Source of the DNA: WTXA01 sp964415195
Lineage (GTDB): Bacteria; Bacillota; TC1
Assembly (NCBI GenBank): GCA_964415195.1
Contig: CAYPYD010000004.1
Span: 62,001 to 126,000 of the forward strand
Length of the DNA stretch: 64,000 nt
Direction: 5' to 3'
Positions 1 through 7,534 of the stretch are shown piece by piece. The notes under the pieces are model-generated. The model was not told the origin of the DNA. It ran no database searches and worked only from the letters and a program-made list of their open reading frames with translations. The translations under genes were made by a program, and so were the position numbers. Within the stretch, counting starts at the first letter, position 1; each line of letters starts with the position of its first letter.

Positions 1-2
1 CA

Positions 3-314
3 ACATATGTTGCAACTAAACATGCTGTAATTGGCTATACTAGAACAATCGCAGCTGAATGGGGACAATATGGTATAACCTGTAACGCAGTATGTCCTGG
101 TTATGTTATGACAGCAATGGGTGCTCGTGATGATGAGCTTGATGACTATACAAAAAAAGTTATGGCTAAAAGCCCGGTTAAAATATTGGCTAAACCAGAA
201 GATATCGGAAATCTAATCTACTATATCACAGGAGAACATGGACAATATATTAATGGCTCAATAATAAATATTGATGGTGGAATAACTGCCCATGTGGGAA
301 TAATGGAAGTTTAA
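3..314 (+). CDS. Short-chain dehydrogenase/reductase, C-terminal part (5' end outside window)
   Basis: The frame is open from the left edge, so the gene starts upstream and only its last 103 codons are seen. The first visible residues include a YVATK segment, which fits the catalytic Tyr-x-x-x-Lys of classical SDR enzymes, followed by the CNAVCPGYVMT stretch that lines the cofactor pocket. The C-terminus has the usual INGSIINIDGG motif. This family reduces or oxidises alcohols, ketones or sugars with NAD(P); the substrate cannot be told. A hairpin terminator follows the stop. The next rightward operon is a flavin dehydrogenase set, so a related catabolic role is possible but is inference. Confidence 0.9.
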   Translation, partial: TYVATKHAVIGYTRTIAAEWGQYGITCNAVCPGYVMTAMGARDDELDDYTKKVMAKSPVKILAKPEDIGNLIYYITGEHGQYINGSIINIDGGITAHVGIMEV

Positions 315-332
315 GTTATATAATTGATAATT

Positions 333-370
333 ACCCCTAAAGTTAGATCGAAATAACTTTGGGGGTTTTA
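333..370 (+). terminator. Intrinsic terminator after the SDR gene
   Basis: ACCCCTAAAGTTA at 333-345 pairs with 354-366 (13 bp with one G-U pair, 8-nt loop), followed by TTTTATATT. It lies between the rightward SDR end and the convergent end of the GntR regulator. Confidence 0.8.
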
Positions 371-372
371 TA

Positions 373-1092
373 TTAAAAAGTCTTAAAATCTTTGCGTACC
401 ATCTTTAGCTTGAAAATTTTAGGATTGAAGCGGATTTTAGTTATACAGACAAATCTGTCATCCTGATCATGGATATATTCCTCCCATGTATTAATTGGTG
501 AATGCAGTTCGATAGCAAACAAATTCGCAAGTTCATCATTAATAACTTCAGGAACGAACTCAACAATTGAATGCAAGCTATAGACACCGTAGGTTGCTAG
601 TAAATTAAATAAATCCTGATCAAGTTTCATATTTAAATTAAAATCTTCTGGGAATAGTCTTTTTGGTATATATATATTATGGAAACTGGCAACTTCCTCA
701 TCAGCCCTGACTATTTCATCATAGACATAATATTCTTCTTCTAGACAATCAGGAAAAGTCCTTCTTTCAACTCGCAGACTTGAAAAACTGATACTTGTCA
801 TAAAACCTGCCTGTTCTAGAATCTTGAAGAAATTCATATTGGCATCAATTCTAAACTTTGTTTCAACTACACTGTTTAGGATTACATTACCATGACCATG
901 TCTTCTACTTATATATGAAAGTGATGATAATTCTGCTAGTGCTTCTCTTATAGTATGTTTACTAGTTCCAATGCTGATTGATAAATTTTCTTCAGATGGA
1001 AGTAGATCATCAGAAAATTCATTGTTATAAATACTCTCAAGTATACTATCTGCAACCTTTTTATATAATGGCTGATTCTTTAATATTTTCAT
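373..1092 (-). CDS. GntR/HutC-family transcriptional regulator
   Basis: 239 aa. Residues about 5-70 are a GntR winged helix (LYKKVADSI..., LPSEENLS..., TSKHTIREAL, with a wing near RRHGHG). Residues about 80-230 look like the UTRA ligand-binding domain of the HutC subfamily. It is transcribed away from the flavin dehydrogenase operon, the arrangement expected of a local regulator. A perfect 8-bp inverted repeat at 1138-1159 in the shared 164-bp intergenic region is the obvious candidate operator. The ligand is unknown; an amino acid or derivative handled by the neighbouring dehydrogenase is an inference from position only. Confidence 0.88.
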   Translation of the reverse strand: MKILKNQPLYKKVADSILESIYNNEFSDDLLPSEENLSISIGTSKHTIREALAELSSLSYISRRHGHGNVILNSVVETKFRIDANMNFFKILEQAGFMTSISFSSLRVERRTFPDCLEEEYYVYDEIVRADEEVASFHNIYIPKRLFPEDFNLNMKLDQDLFNLLATYGVYSLHSIVEFVPEVINDELANLFAIELHSPINTWEEYIHDQDDRFVCITKIRFNPKIFKLKMVRKDFKTF

Positions 1093-1137
1093 AATTAACT
1101 CCTATATAGATAGATGATATATATTAAAGAATATACC

Positions 1138-1159
1138 ATAGTTATAAAAAAATAACTAT
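1138..1159. promoter_or_regulatory. Candidate GntR operator (inverted repeat)
   Basis: ATAGTTAT (1138-1145), 6-nt spacer, ATAACTAT (1152-1159): a perfect 8-bp inverted repeat between the divergent regulator and dehydrogenase operon. It lies just upstream of the predicted -35 box at 1168, and a possible leftward promoter overlaps it. Confidence 0.5.
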
Positions 1160-1167
1160 AATCTATA

Positions 1168-1196
1168 TTGACTAAATAACAGGTTAATTATATACT
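1168..1196 (+). promoter_or_regulatory. Sigma-A promoter of the dehydrogenase operon
   Basis: TTGACT (1168-1173), 17-bp spacer, TATACT (1191-1196), about 60 bp before the first start codon. The spacing is ideal and each box has one mismatch to consensus. Confidence 0.65.
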
Positions 1197-1256
1197 TATT
1201 ACAAGAGATTGAGTCAATCAGTCATTGGATGACTTTGATTAATAGGAATACATAGA

Positions 1257-2402
1257 ATGGAGAAAAATTATATGGAAACAGATGTAATAATTATTGGTGG
1301 TGGAGTAGTAGGTGGATCAATAGCTTATTATCTTACCAAGAAAGGCAAGTCGGTCATCATACTGGAACAAAATGAAGTAGCAAGTGGCGCTAGTGGTGGA
1401 AATAATGGACAAATCAGCATCATCGACAGAGAACCTGGTATAGAGTTAGAATGGGCTGCAGAGTCTATGAAAATGTATAAGGGATATGAAGATGCTGGAG
1501 AATTCGAAACCGATCTTGATATAACAGGAGGCCTTGCACTTTTCTATAATCAAGAAGAAATTGAAATCGGTAGAAAAGTTGTTAGTAAGTACAGTGCATT
1601 AGGTTATGATTGTTCAATGTTGATTGGTGATGAAATAAAGAAACAAGAACCAAACATCAATACTGATGTAGTAATGGGAGCAGCCTATTGTGGGGAGGAA
1701 GGAAGATTGAATCCCTTCTCTATAACCATAGGACTTGTTGATATGGCAGTAAGTAGAGGTGCCAAACTTTATCAGAATACAAAGGTTATTGATTTTGTCC
1801 TTGAGGGAGATCGTATCAAAGATGTTTTGACTGATAAAGGTAAGTTTTCTGGAGACACTGTAGTAATTGCAACCGGAGCTTGGACCAGAGAATTGATGAG
1901 TATGTTAGGTCTTGATTATAGGATATTCTATGGAAGAGGTACTCTTATGGTAACCAATCCAATAGAACCTTGTATTACAGGACCGATTGTTCCAGGTTGT
2001 TTTGCTATAGGAACACTATATGAAGGTGATTGGAATCTTCTAGGACTGACTCAGCATAAGAATGGAACTATAACTATAGGACAAGATACTAGAGCTGTTA
2101 CTAATTATGATAAGGGTGTATCTTATGATGGTACTATAGGACTAGCAAAGGCATTTGCTAAACACTTTCCCACACTCAAAGACTTGGATGTTGTCAGGGT
2201 GTGGTCGGCTGTAACTCCACATGTTGAAGATTCATTACCAATATATGGATATTCTGGGAAATATACCAATATGTTTTTGGCTGCAGGATTAAAAGGAGCT
2301 TTAACAATAGCCCCAGCAGCTGGTCTTATGGCTGCTAGAATAATAATGGGAGAGACAGATGATAACTTGGTTGCCGAATACTCTCCGACCAGATTTGAAT
2401 AA
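1257..2402 (+). CDS. FAD-dependent oxidoreductase, D-amino-acid dehydrogenase/sarcosine oxidase type (DAO family)
   Basis: 381 aa. The N-terminal dinucleotide fold DVIIIGGGVVGGS (GxGxxG) binds FAD; the ASGASGGNNGQIS segment and the C-terminal AAGLKGALTIAPAAG are typical of the DAO fold that removes hydride from an amine or amino acid. It opens a four-gene set with a 2Fe-2S protein, an NAD(P)/FAD-type oxidoreductase and a ferredoxin-like protein. This matches the multi-subunit D-hydroxyproline/opine/HcnABC-type dehydrogenases, in which this chain is the catalytic subunit. The start may instead be the second ATG at 1272, which has GGAG upstream. The substrate is unproven; proline or hydroxyproline derivatives are the best guess from the family. 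Confidence 0.88.
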   Translation: MEKNYMETDVIIIGGGVVGGSIAYYLTKKGKSVIILEQNEVASGASGGNNGQISIIDREPGIELEWAAESMKMYKGYEDAGEFETDLDITGGLALFYNQEEIEIGRKVVSKYSALGYDCSMLIGDEIKKQEPNINTDVVMGAAYCGEEGRLNPFSITIGLVDMAVSRGAKLYQNTKVIDFVLEGDRIKDVLTDKGKFSGDTVVIATGAWTRELMSMLGLDYRIFYGRGTLMVTNPIEPCITGPIVPGCFAIGTLYEGDWNLLGLTQHKNGTITIGQDTRAVTNYDKGVSYDGTIGLAKAFAKHFPTLKDLDVVRVWSAVTPHVEDSLPIYGYSGKYTNMFLAAGLKGALTIAPAAGLMAARIIMGETDDNLVAEYSPTRFE

Positions 2403-2415
2403 AGGAGAGTAAACT

Positions 2416-2736
2416 ATGAGAATAATAAATCACCCAATTTTGGGAGAATTAGATAATTTGGAGACAGTTACCATCTATTGCGATGGTATGGAAATATTGG
2501 CTATAAAAGGAGAACCTATTGCAGCAGCTTTGTTGTCAGCAGGGTTAAGAACATTCAGGAAAACAGTCAAGACAGGCGAACCAAGAGGTGTCTACTGTGG
2601 TATTGGCCAATGTAACGATTGTATTATGGAAGTCAATGGAATACCAAATGTAAGAACCTGTGTTACTTTGGTTGAAGAGGGTATGATTATAAAAACTCAA
2701 GAGGGGCTAGGAAAGAGTGGTGGCTTGAATGATTAA
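2416..2736 (+). CDS. Small 2Fe-2S subunit (HcnA/LhpF-like)
   Basis: 106 aa, a plant-type [2Fe-2S] ferredoxin fold with Cys61, Cys66, Cys69 and Cys82 (CX4CX2CX12C), as in the small subunit of heteromeric D-amino-acid and opine dehydrogenases. It would carry electrons between the flavin subunits. A clear AGGAG ribosome site sits before the start, 14 nt after the previous gene, and its end overlaps the next gene by 8 nt, so translation is likely coupled. Confidence 0.9.
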   Translation: MRIINHPILGELDNLETVTIYCDGMEILAIKGEPIAAALLSAGLRTFRKTVKTGEPRGVYCGIGQCNDCIMEVNGIPNVRTCVTLVEEGMIIKTQEGLGKSGGLND

Positions 2737-3832
2737 TACTGATTTACTCATAATTGGTGGTGGACCTGCAGGGTTAGCGGCGGCTATTGCTGCAGGAAGA
2801 CACGGTGTTAAAGCTATAGTAGTAGATGAAAATCCACTACCTGGTGGTCAACTATTTAAACAAATTCATAAGTTTTTTGGCTCTAAGGAACATAAGGCTG
2901 GGACTAGAGGAAATGTTATTGGACAACAATTGTTAAAAGAGGTTGAAGAAGTTGGTGTTGAAGTAATGTTGAATACCAGAGCCTTTGGTATCTTTGATAA
3001 AGATATAGTTGGTATTGTAAGAGATGGCAAAAGTGAAAAAGTAATGGCCAAGAAGATTATACTAGCAACAGGTGCCAGTGAAAATGCATTAGCCTTTAAA
3101 GGTTCAACACTTCCAGGAGTAATGACTGCAGGTGCAGCACAGACTTTTATTAATGTACATAGAGTTTTACCTGGTACACGAGTGGTGATGATTGGTACTG
3201 GAAATGTGGGATTAATTACTTCATATCAATTAATGCAAGCAGGAGCAGAAGTTGTGGCTGTTGTTGAAGCTGCTCCAAATGTTGGTGGCTATGATGTTCA
3301 TGCTAATAAGATAAGAAGAGCAGGAGTTCCAATCTATTTAGGACATACAGTTATTGAAGCATTAGGTGAGGATGAGGTTTGTGGTGCTAAAATTGCACCT
3401 GTGGATGAAAAATTTCAACCGGATCTTTCACGTTGTTTAAAAATTGAATGTGATACTATTTGCTTTGCAGTAGGTTTGACTCCTAGGATAGAACTTGCTC
3501 AAATGGCTGAGGCACCGACTACATTCATTGGTGCACTTGGAGGTCATTTGCCTTTACATGATAAAGAATTAAAGATTGGGCAAAATTTATTTGTAGCCGG
3601 TGATATTGCTGGTGTGGAAGAGGCTAGTACAGCTATGGAAGAAGGCAGACTTGCTGGAATAGCTGCTGCAGTAGAACTTGGGAAATTAAGTGAAGTTGAT
3701 GGTAAGACAGAGATTGAGTTGATTAATCAAAGGCTGGCTAAATTAAGAAGTGGTCAATTTGGAATAAAAAGAGCTATTGCCAAGAAAGATATTATAAGGC
3801 AACATGACGAGCTAACTGGGAGGATAAGATAA
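2729..3832 (+). CDS. NAD(P)/FAD-dependent oxidoreductase subunit (HcnB/OoxA-like, without BFD tail)
   Basis: 367 aa. Two dinucleotide folds are visible: LLIIGGGPAGLAAA near residue 7 and VVMIGTGNVGLITS near residue 148, plus LFVAGDIAGVEEA near the end, which positions FAD. Related opine/hydroxyproline dehydrogenase subunits are longer because they end in a Cys-rich BFD-like domain. Here that domain is absent and instead forms part of the next gene product. The start overlaps the 2Fe-2S gene by 8 nt and the stop overlaps the next start by one base (TAATG), so the set is tightly coupled. Confidence 0.88.
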   Translation: MINTDLLIIGGGPAGLAAAIAAGRHGVKAIVVDENPLPGGQLFKQIHKFFGSKEHKAGTRGNVIGQQLLKEVEEVGVEVMLNTRAFGIFDKDIVGIVRDGKSEKVMAKKIILATGASENALAFKGSTLPGVMTAGAAQTFINVHRVLPGTRVVMIGTGNVGLITSYQLMQAGAEVVAVVEAAPNVGGYDVHANKIRRAGVPIYLGHTVIEALGEDEVCGAKIAPVDEKFQPDLSRCLKIECDTICFAVGLTPRIELAQMAEAPTTFIGALGGHLPLHDKELKIGQNLFVAGDIAGVEEASTAMEEGRLAGIAAAVELGKLSEVDGKTEIELINQRLAKLRSGQFGIKRAIAKKDIIRQHDELTGRIR

Positions 3833-4548
3833 TGGTGAAGAATAGATATATTGCAAGAATAAATTGTCTACAACCGATTCCTTGTAATCCTTGTGAAACT
3901 TCTTGTCCCTTTGGGGCCATATATATAGGAGAAGACATAACCAATAGACCAGTTTTAAATATGGAAAAATGTAAAGGTTGTGGGATTTGTGTTGCAGCTT
4001 GTCCTGGTATTGCTATAACTATGGTTAAGATTACAGGGGATGATAAGGATTTTGTTGCAATCCCTTATGAATACAATCCACTTCCATTAGTTGGTGAAAC
4101 TGTGTTGATGGTAGATACGAATGGTTTGCTCCTAGGTGATGGGATAGTAGATAAATTGAAAAGACCAGATAAGAATGATCCTACTACGTTAGTTTATGTA
4201 GCCGTTGATAAATCAATAACAGATAAAGCTGTAGGAATTAAGAAAAGTATGATACCAAAAATGGAAACTTTAATAATTGATGATATAGGTATTAATGATC
4301 CAATAATTTGTCGTTGTGAAGAAATAAGAGAGAGTGAAATTATTGATGGTATTAAAAAAGGTGATAGAACTGTAGATGCAATTAAAAGAAGAACCAGAAG
4401 TGGTATGGGTCTTTGTCAGGGTAAAACCTGCAGTCGCTTGATTGCTGGAATAATAGCCAGAGAAACGGGGATTAATGTTGGAGAACAGACTCCATCAAGT
4501 AAGAGACCTCCTGTAGGGGTTATAAGTATCAGGGAAATGAGTGAATAA
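3832..4548 (+). CDS. Ferredoxin-like protein: two 4Fe-4S sites plus BFD-like 2Fe-2S domain
   Basis: 238 aa. Cys12, 18, 21 and 25, then Cys47, 50, 53 and 57 (KCKGCGICVAACP), form two 4Fe-4S sites. Residues about 160-215 hold a BFD-like [2Fe-2S] module (IICRCEE ... GLCQGKTC). It should pass electrons from the flavin subunits to a downstream acceptor. The BFD module is normally fused to the preceding oxidoreductase, so this is a domain rearrangement. It is the last gene of the operon and a strong terminator follows. Confidence 0.87.
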   Translation: MVKNRYIARINCLQPIPCNPCETSCPFGAIYIGEDITNRPVLNMEKCKGCGICVAACPGIAITMVKITGDDKDFVAIPYEYNPLPLVGETVLMVDTNGLLLGDGIVDKLKRPDKNDPTTLVYVAVDKSITDKAVGIKKSMIPKMETLIIDDIGINDPIICRCEEIRESEIIDGIKKGDRTVDAIKRRTRSGMGLCQGKTCSRLIAGIIARETGINVGEQTPSSKRPPVGVISIREMSE

Positions 4549-4558
4549 TAGAGAAGTT

Positions 4559-4610
4559 ATACCAATCATATTATACTATTTTTTAATAGTGATATGATTG
4601 GTATTTTTTT
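4559..4610 (+). terminator. Intrinsic terminator of the dehydrogenase operon
   Basis: ATACCAATCATAT at 4559-4571 pairs with 4592-4604. The apical part pairs further (ACTAT with ATAGT), and a run of T follows. Confidence 0.85.
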
Positions 4611-4666
4611 CATTTGTATGTATAATAAATATAGTTTGATTAATATTTGGGAGATAATAAAATATT

Positions 4667-6958
4667 ATGGATAATTTATATTTATTTGAAAAATTGACAA
4701 TACTTGGTTTACTGGGGGCATTAATCATAATTTTATTGATTATTTTGTATTTTTCAAATAATTCTAGAATAAAAGAATTGGAAATAAAAAACCAATACAA
4801 GAATTTATTCCTTCATATGAATGAAGGTTTTGCTTTGCATAGGATAGTTTGTGACGAAACAGGTAATCCGGTTGACTATATATTTTTAGATGTTAATAAA
4901 GTATTTGAAGATTTAACAGGTCTAAAAAAGGAAGATATTATAGGAAAGAGTGTAAAAGAAGTCTTGCCTGGAACCGAGGATTATTGGATCAAGACTTTTG
5001 GTCAAGTTGCTATTGAAGGTAAACCAACAACTTATGAGAATTACTCTCATGAGTTATCAAAGCATTTTAAGGTTAGTGTTTATAGCCCAAAACCTATGGA
5101 ATTTGCTACTCTATTTAATGATATTACTAATCAAGTAGATACCAGTGACAAAATACATCATGAGAAGCAGTTATTGATTACCATATTAGATAGTATAAAG
5201 GCAGGATATTGGGATATGGATATTGTTAATAATATAGCTTTCTATAGTCCTTCATATAAGGCAATGCTAGGCTACGAGGATTTTGAGTTGGAGAACAAGC
5301 CAGGCCTGTGGAAAGATTTAATTTATGAAGAGGATTTAGCAAAATCCTTATTAATGTCTGAAAAGCATATTAATAGTTTAGGAGAAATACCAGTTTACCA
5401 CGAATCAAGGTACAAACATAAAAACGGATCCCTTGTTTGGGTTATAAAATCAGGACAAGTTGCAGAATGGGATGAGAATAATAAACCAACAAGAATTGTC
5501 GGTTGCAATATAAATATAACAAAACAGAAACAATTTGAGAATAGTCTATTGGAAGAGAGGAATCTTTTCCAGACTACCTTACATTCTATTGTAGATGGAG
5601 TTGTCTCAGTAGATAGAAAAGGTGAAATACAAGTGTTTAACCAATCAGCAGAGGATATTACAGGTTTTACTTGTACTGAGGTTATTGGTAGGAATATTCT
5701 GGACTTATTGCATCTTATGGATGAGAAGTGCAATGAAGAAATTATTTGCTATTTAGAAGATTTTATTGATATAGAGAATTTTTCCCGAGATGATCTTTCA
5801 ATTATCATAAAATCAGGAGAAATAGTACCAATAGAATATAGTATATCTCAAATAATCAATAGTAGTGGACAAGTTGATGGTGCGGTTATGGTATTTAGAG
5901 ATATTAGGGAAAAAAGGGATAGATTGAATAGAATTTCTTATCTTAGCAATCATGACCAATTAACTGGTCTATTTAACCGCTTTTATTACGAAGAAAAATT
6001 TGAAGAGATGATGAATGAAGAGAATCTTCCACTAACTTTAGCAATATTGGATGTTAACGGACTTAAATTAACAAATGATGCTTTTGGTCATTTAATGGGT
6101 GATCGATTGCTTAAGACATTAGGTGATGTTTTAAAAGAGCAGTGTAGAAAAAAGGATATGATATTTAGAGTTGGCGGGGATGAATTTGTTATTATGATGA
6201 CAAATACCTTAGAAGATGAAGCTAAAGAAATTTTCACAAATATCTACCGAGCCTTAGAAGAGGTGAAGTTGGAAAACATAGTTATCTCTGTATCAATTGG
6301 CTGGGCCACTAGTACTAGTAAAATTAAAAATATGGATGATATATATATCAAGGCTGAAGAGTACATGTATAGGAAAAAGATAGCTGAAGGACAAAGCATG
6401 AGAAATAGAACGGTTCAGGTTATCTTGAATACACTTAACGAGAAAAATAAAAGAGAACGGATACATGCCCAGAATGTTAGTAAAATCTCAAGGAAGATTG
6501 CAGAAATCATGAATTTCGATCCAGAGGTAGTTAAGGAAATAGAACTTGCTGGTTTATTACATGATATTGGCAAGATTGCTATTGATGAAAATATTCTTAA
6601 CAAGAATGGTGTTTTGACTGATTCAGAGTATAATCAAATTAAAAGACATCCTGAATGTGGTTATCAAATTATGAAATCTGTGGATGCTTATTCAAAATTG
6701 GCAGACTATATTTTGTCTCATCATGAAAGATGGGACGGCATGGGTTATCCAAGAGGGTTATCTGGAGATAGTATTCCTCTATTTGCAAGAATAATTAATG
6801 TTGCAGATGCTTATGAAGCTATGACGGCTGATAGACCTTATAGAATAGGCATGAGTCATGATGATGCTTTGATTGAAATGAAAAGGTGTGCTGGTACACA
6901 ATTTGATCCATCTATTGTAGCTACTTTTATAAAGTATTGTGTGAATTACGAATTATAA
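4667..6958 (+). CDS. Membrane-anchored PAS-PAS-PAS-GGDEF-HD-GYP cyclic-di-GMP signalling protein
   Basis: 763 aa. One N-terminal membrane helix (about 9-29) is followed by three PAS-like segments (about 45-150, 165-285, 295-415), then a diguanylate cyclase domain with an intact RVGGDEFVI motif, and a C-terminal HD-GYP phosphodiesterase domain (LLHDIGKIAI ... HHERWDGMGYP). Both catalytic signatures look complete, so it could make and destroy c-di-GMP in response to a ligand or redox cue sensed by the PAS domains. It appears to be transcribed alone, with the DUF2703 gene 19 nt behind. Which activity dominates cannot be told. Confidence 0.92.
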   Translation: MDNLYLFEKLTILGLLGALIIILLIILYFSNNSRIKELEIKNQYKNLFLHMNEGFALHRIVCDETGNPVDYIFLDVNKVFEDLTGLKKEDIIGKSVKEVLPGTEDYWIKTFGQVAIEGKPTTYENYSHELSKHFKVSVYSPKPMEFATLFNDITNQVDTSDKIHHEKQLLITILDSIKAGYWDMDIVNNIAFYSPSYKAMLGYEDFELENKPGLWKDLIYEEDLAKSLLMSEKHINSLGEIPVYHESRYKHKNGSLVWVIKSGQVAEWDENNKPTRIVGCNINITKQKQFENSLLEERNLFQTTLHSIVDGVVSVDRKGEIQVFNQSAEDITGFTCTEVIGRNILDLLHLMDEKCNEEIICYLEDFIDIENFSRDDLSIIIKSGEIVPIEYSISQIINSSGQVDGAVMVFRDIREKRDRLNRISYLSNHDQLTGLFNRFYYEEKFEEMMNEENLPLTLAILDVNGLKLTNDAFGHLMGDRLLKTLGDVLKEQCRKKDMIFRVGGDEFVIMMTNTLEDEAKEIFTNIYRALEEVKLENIVISVSIGWATSTSKIKNMDDIYIKAEEYMYRKKIAEGQSMRNRTVQVILNTLNEKNKRERIHAQNVSKISRKIAEIMNFDPEVVKEIELAGLLHDIGKIAIDENILNKNGVLTDSEYNQIKRHPECGYQIMKSVDAYSKLADYILSHHERWDGMGYPRGLSGDSIPLFARIINVADAYEAMTADRPYRIGMSHDDALIEMKRCAGTQFDPSIVATFIKYCVNYEL

Positions 6959-6977
6959 ACGATAAGGAGGCCATAAA

Positions 6978-7472
6978 ATGAGCGATAAGAAGTTAGTTAT
7001 TGATTTTTTATACCTTGATCTTAGTCAGTGTACTAGATGTCAAGGAACTGATGATACATTAAAAAATGCATTAAAAGAGGTTGCAGGTCAACTTGAAGAG
7101 TCTGGATATCAAGTATTAGTTAATAAGGTGCAAATTAATAATGAAGTGCTTGCAAGGAAATACAGATTTTTATCATCTCCTACTATTAGAGTAAATGGTA
7201 GAGATATTCAATTGGATATAGTTGAGAGTAATTGCCAGTCTTGTGGGGATTTGTGTGGTGATTCAGTTGATTGTAGGGTTTGGATTTATCAGGGTAAGGA
7301 GTATGATATTCCTCCGAATGAGTTGATTATCGAGGGGATTATGAATGTGTTAGAGAATGATGGATTGGTCGATATTATTAAAACTGATGAAGATACTATT
7401 GATTATGTTTTGCCTGAAACTCTGGTGAAATTCTTTAAAGGAACACAAGAGAATAATATATATAATAAGTAA
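6978..7472 (+). CDS. DUF2703-family thiol protein
   Basis: 164 aa, with a perfect AAGGAGG ribosome site. The N-terminus has the thioredoxin-like opening FLYLDLSQCTRCQGTDDTL (a CxxC motif). A second Cys cluster follows near residues 78-90 (NCQSCGDLCGDSVDC). The fold and spacing match the DUF2703 family, small proteins thought to be thioredoxin-like, with no settled function. It is followed by a hairpin and then the candidate selenoprotein, so a shared thiol/redox or metal-handling role is possible but unproven. Confidence 0.75.
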   Translation: MSDKKLVIDFLYLDLSQCTRCQGTDDTLKNALKEVAGQLEESGYQVLVNKVQINNEVLARKYRFLSSPTIRVNGRDIQLDIVESNCQSCGDLCGDSVDCRVWIYQGKEYDIPPNELIIEGIMNVLENDGLVDIIKTDEDTIDYVLPETLVKFFKGTQENNIYNK

Positions 7473-7515
7473 AAGTTGTAACTACCTATAGTATAATATG
7501 GGTAGTTACACTTTT
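7471..7515 (+). terminator. Long hairpin between the DUF2703 gene and the candidate selenoprotein
   Basis: AAAAGTTGTAACTACC (7471-7486) pairs with 7501-7515 apart from a one-base bulge, and CTTTT lies at the base. The loop contains TATAAT (7492-7497), so the element may combine a terminator with a promoter -10 box for the next gene. Confidence 0.5.
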
Positions 7516-7534
7516 ATGCAAAGGAATTATAATC

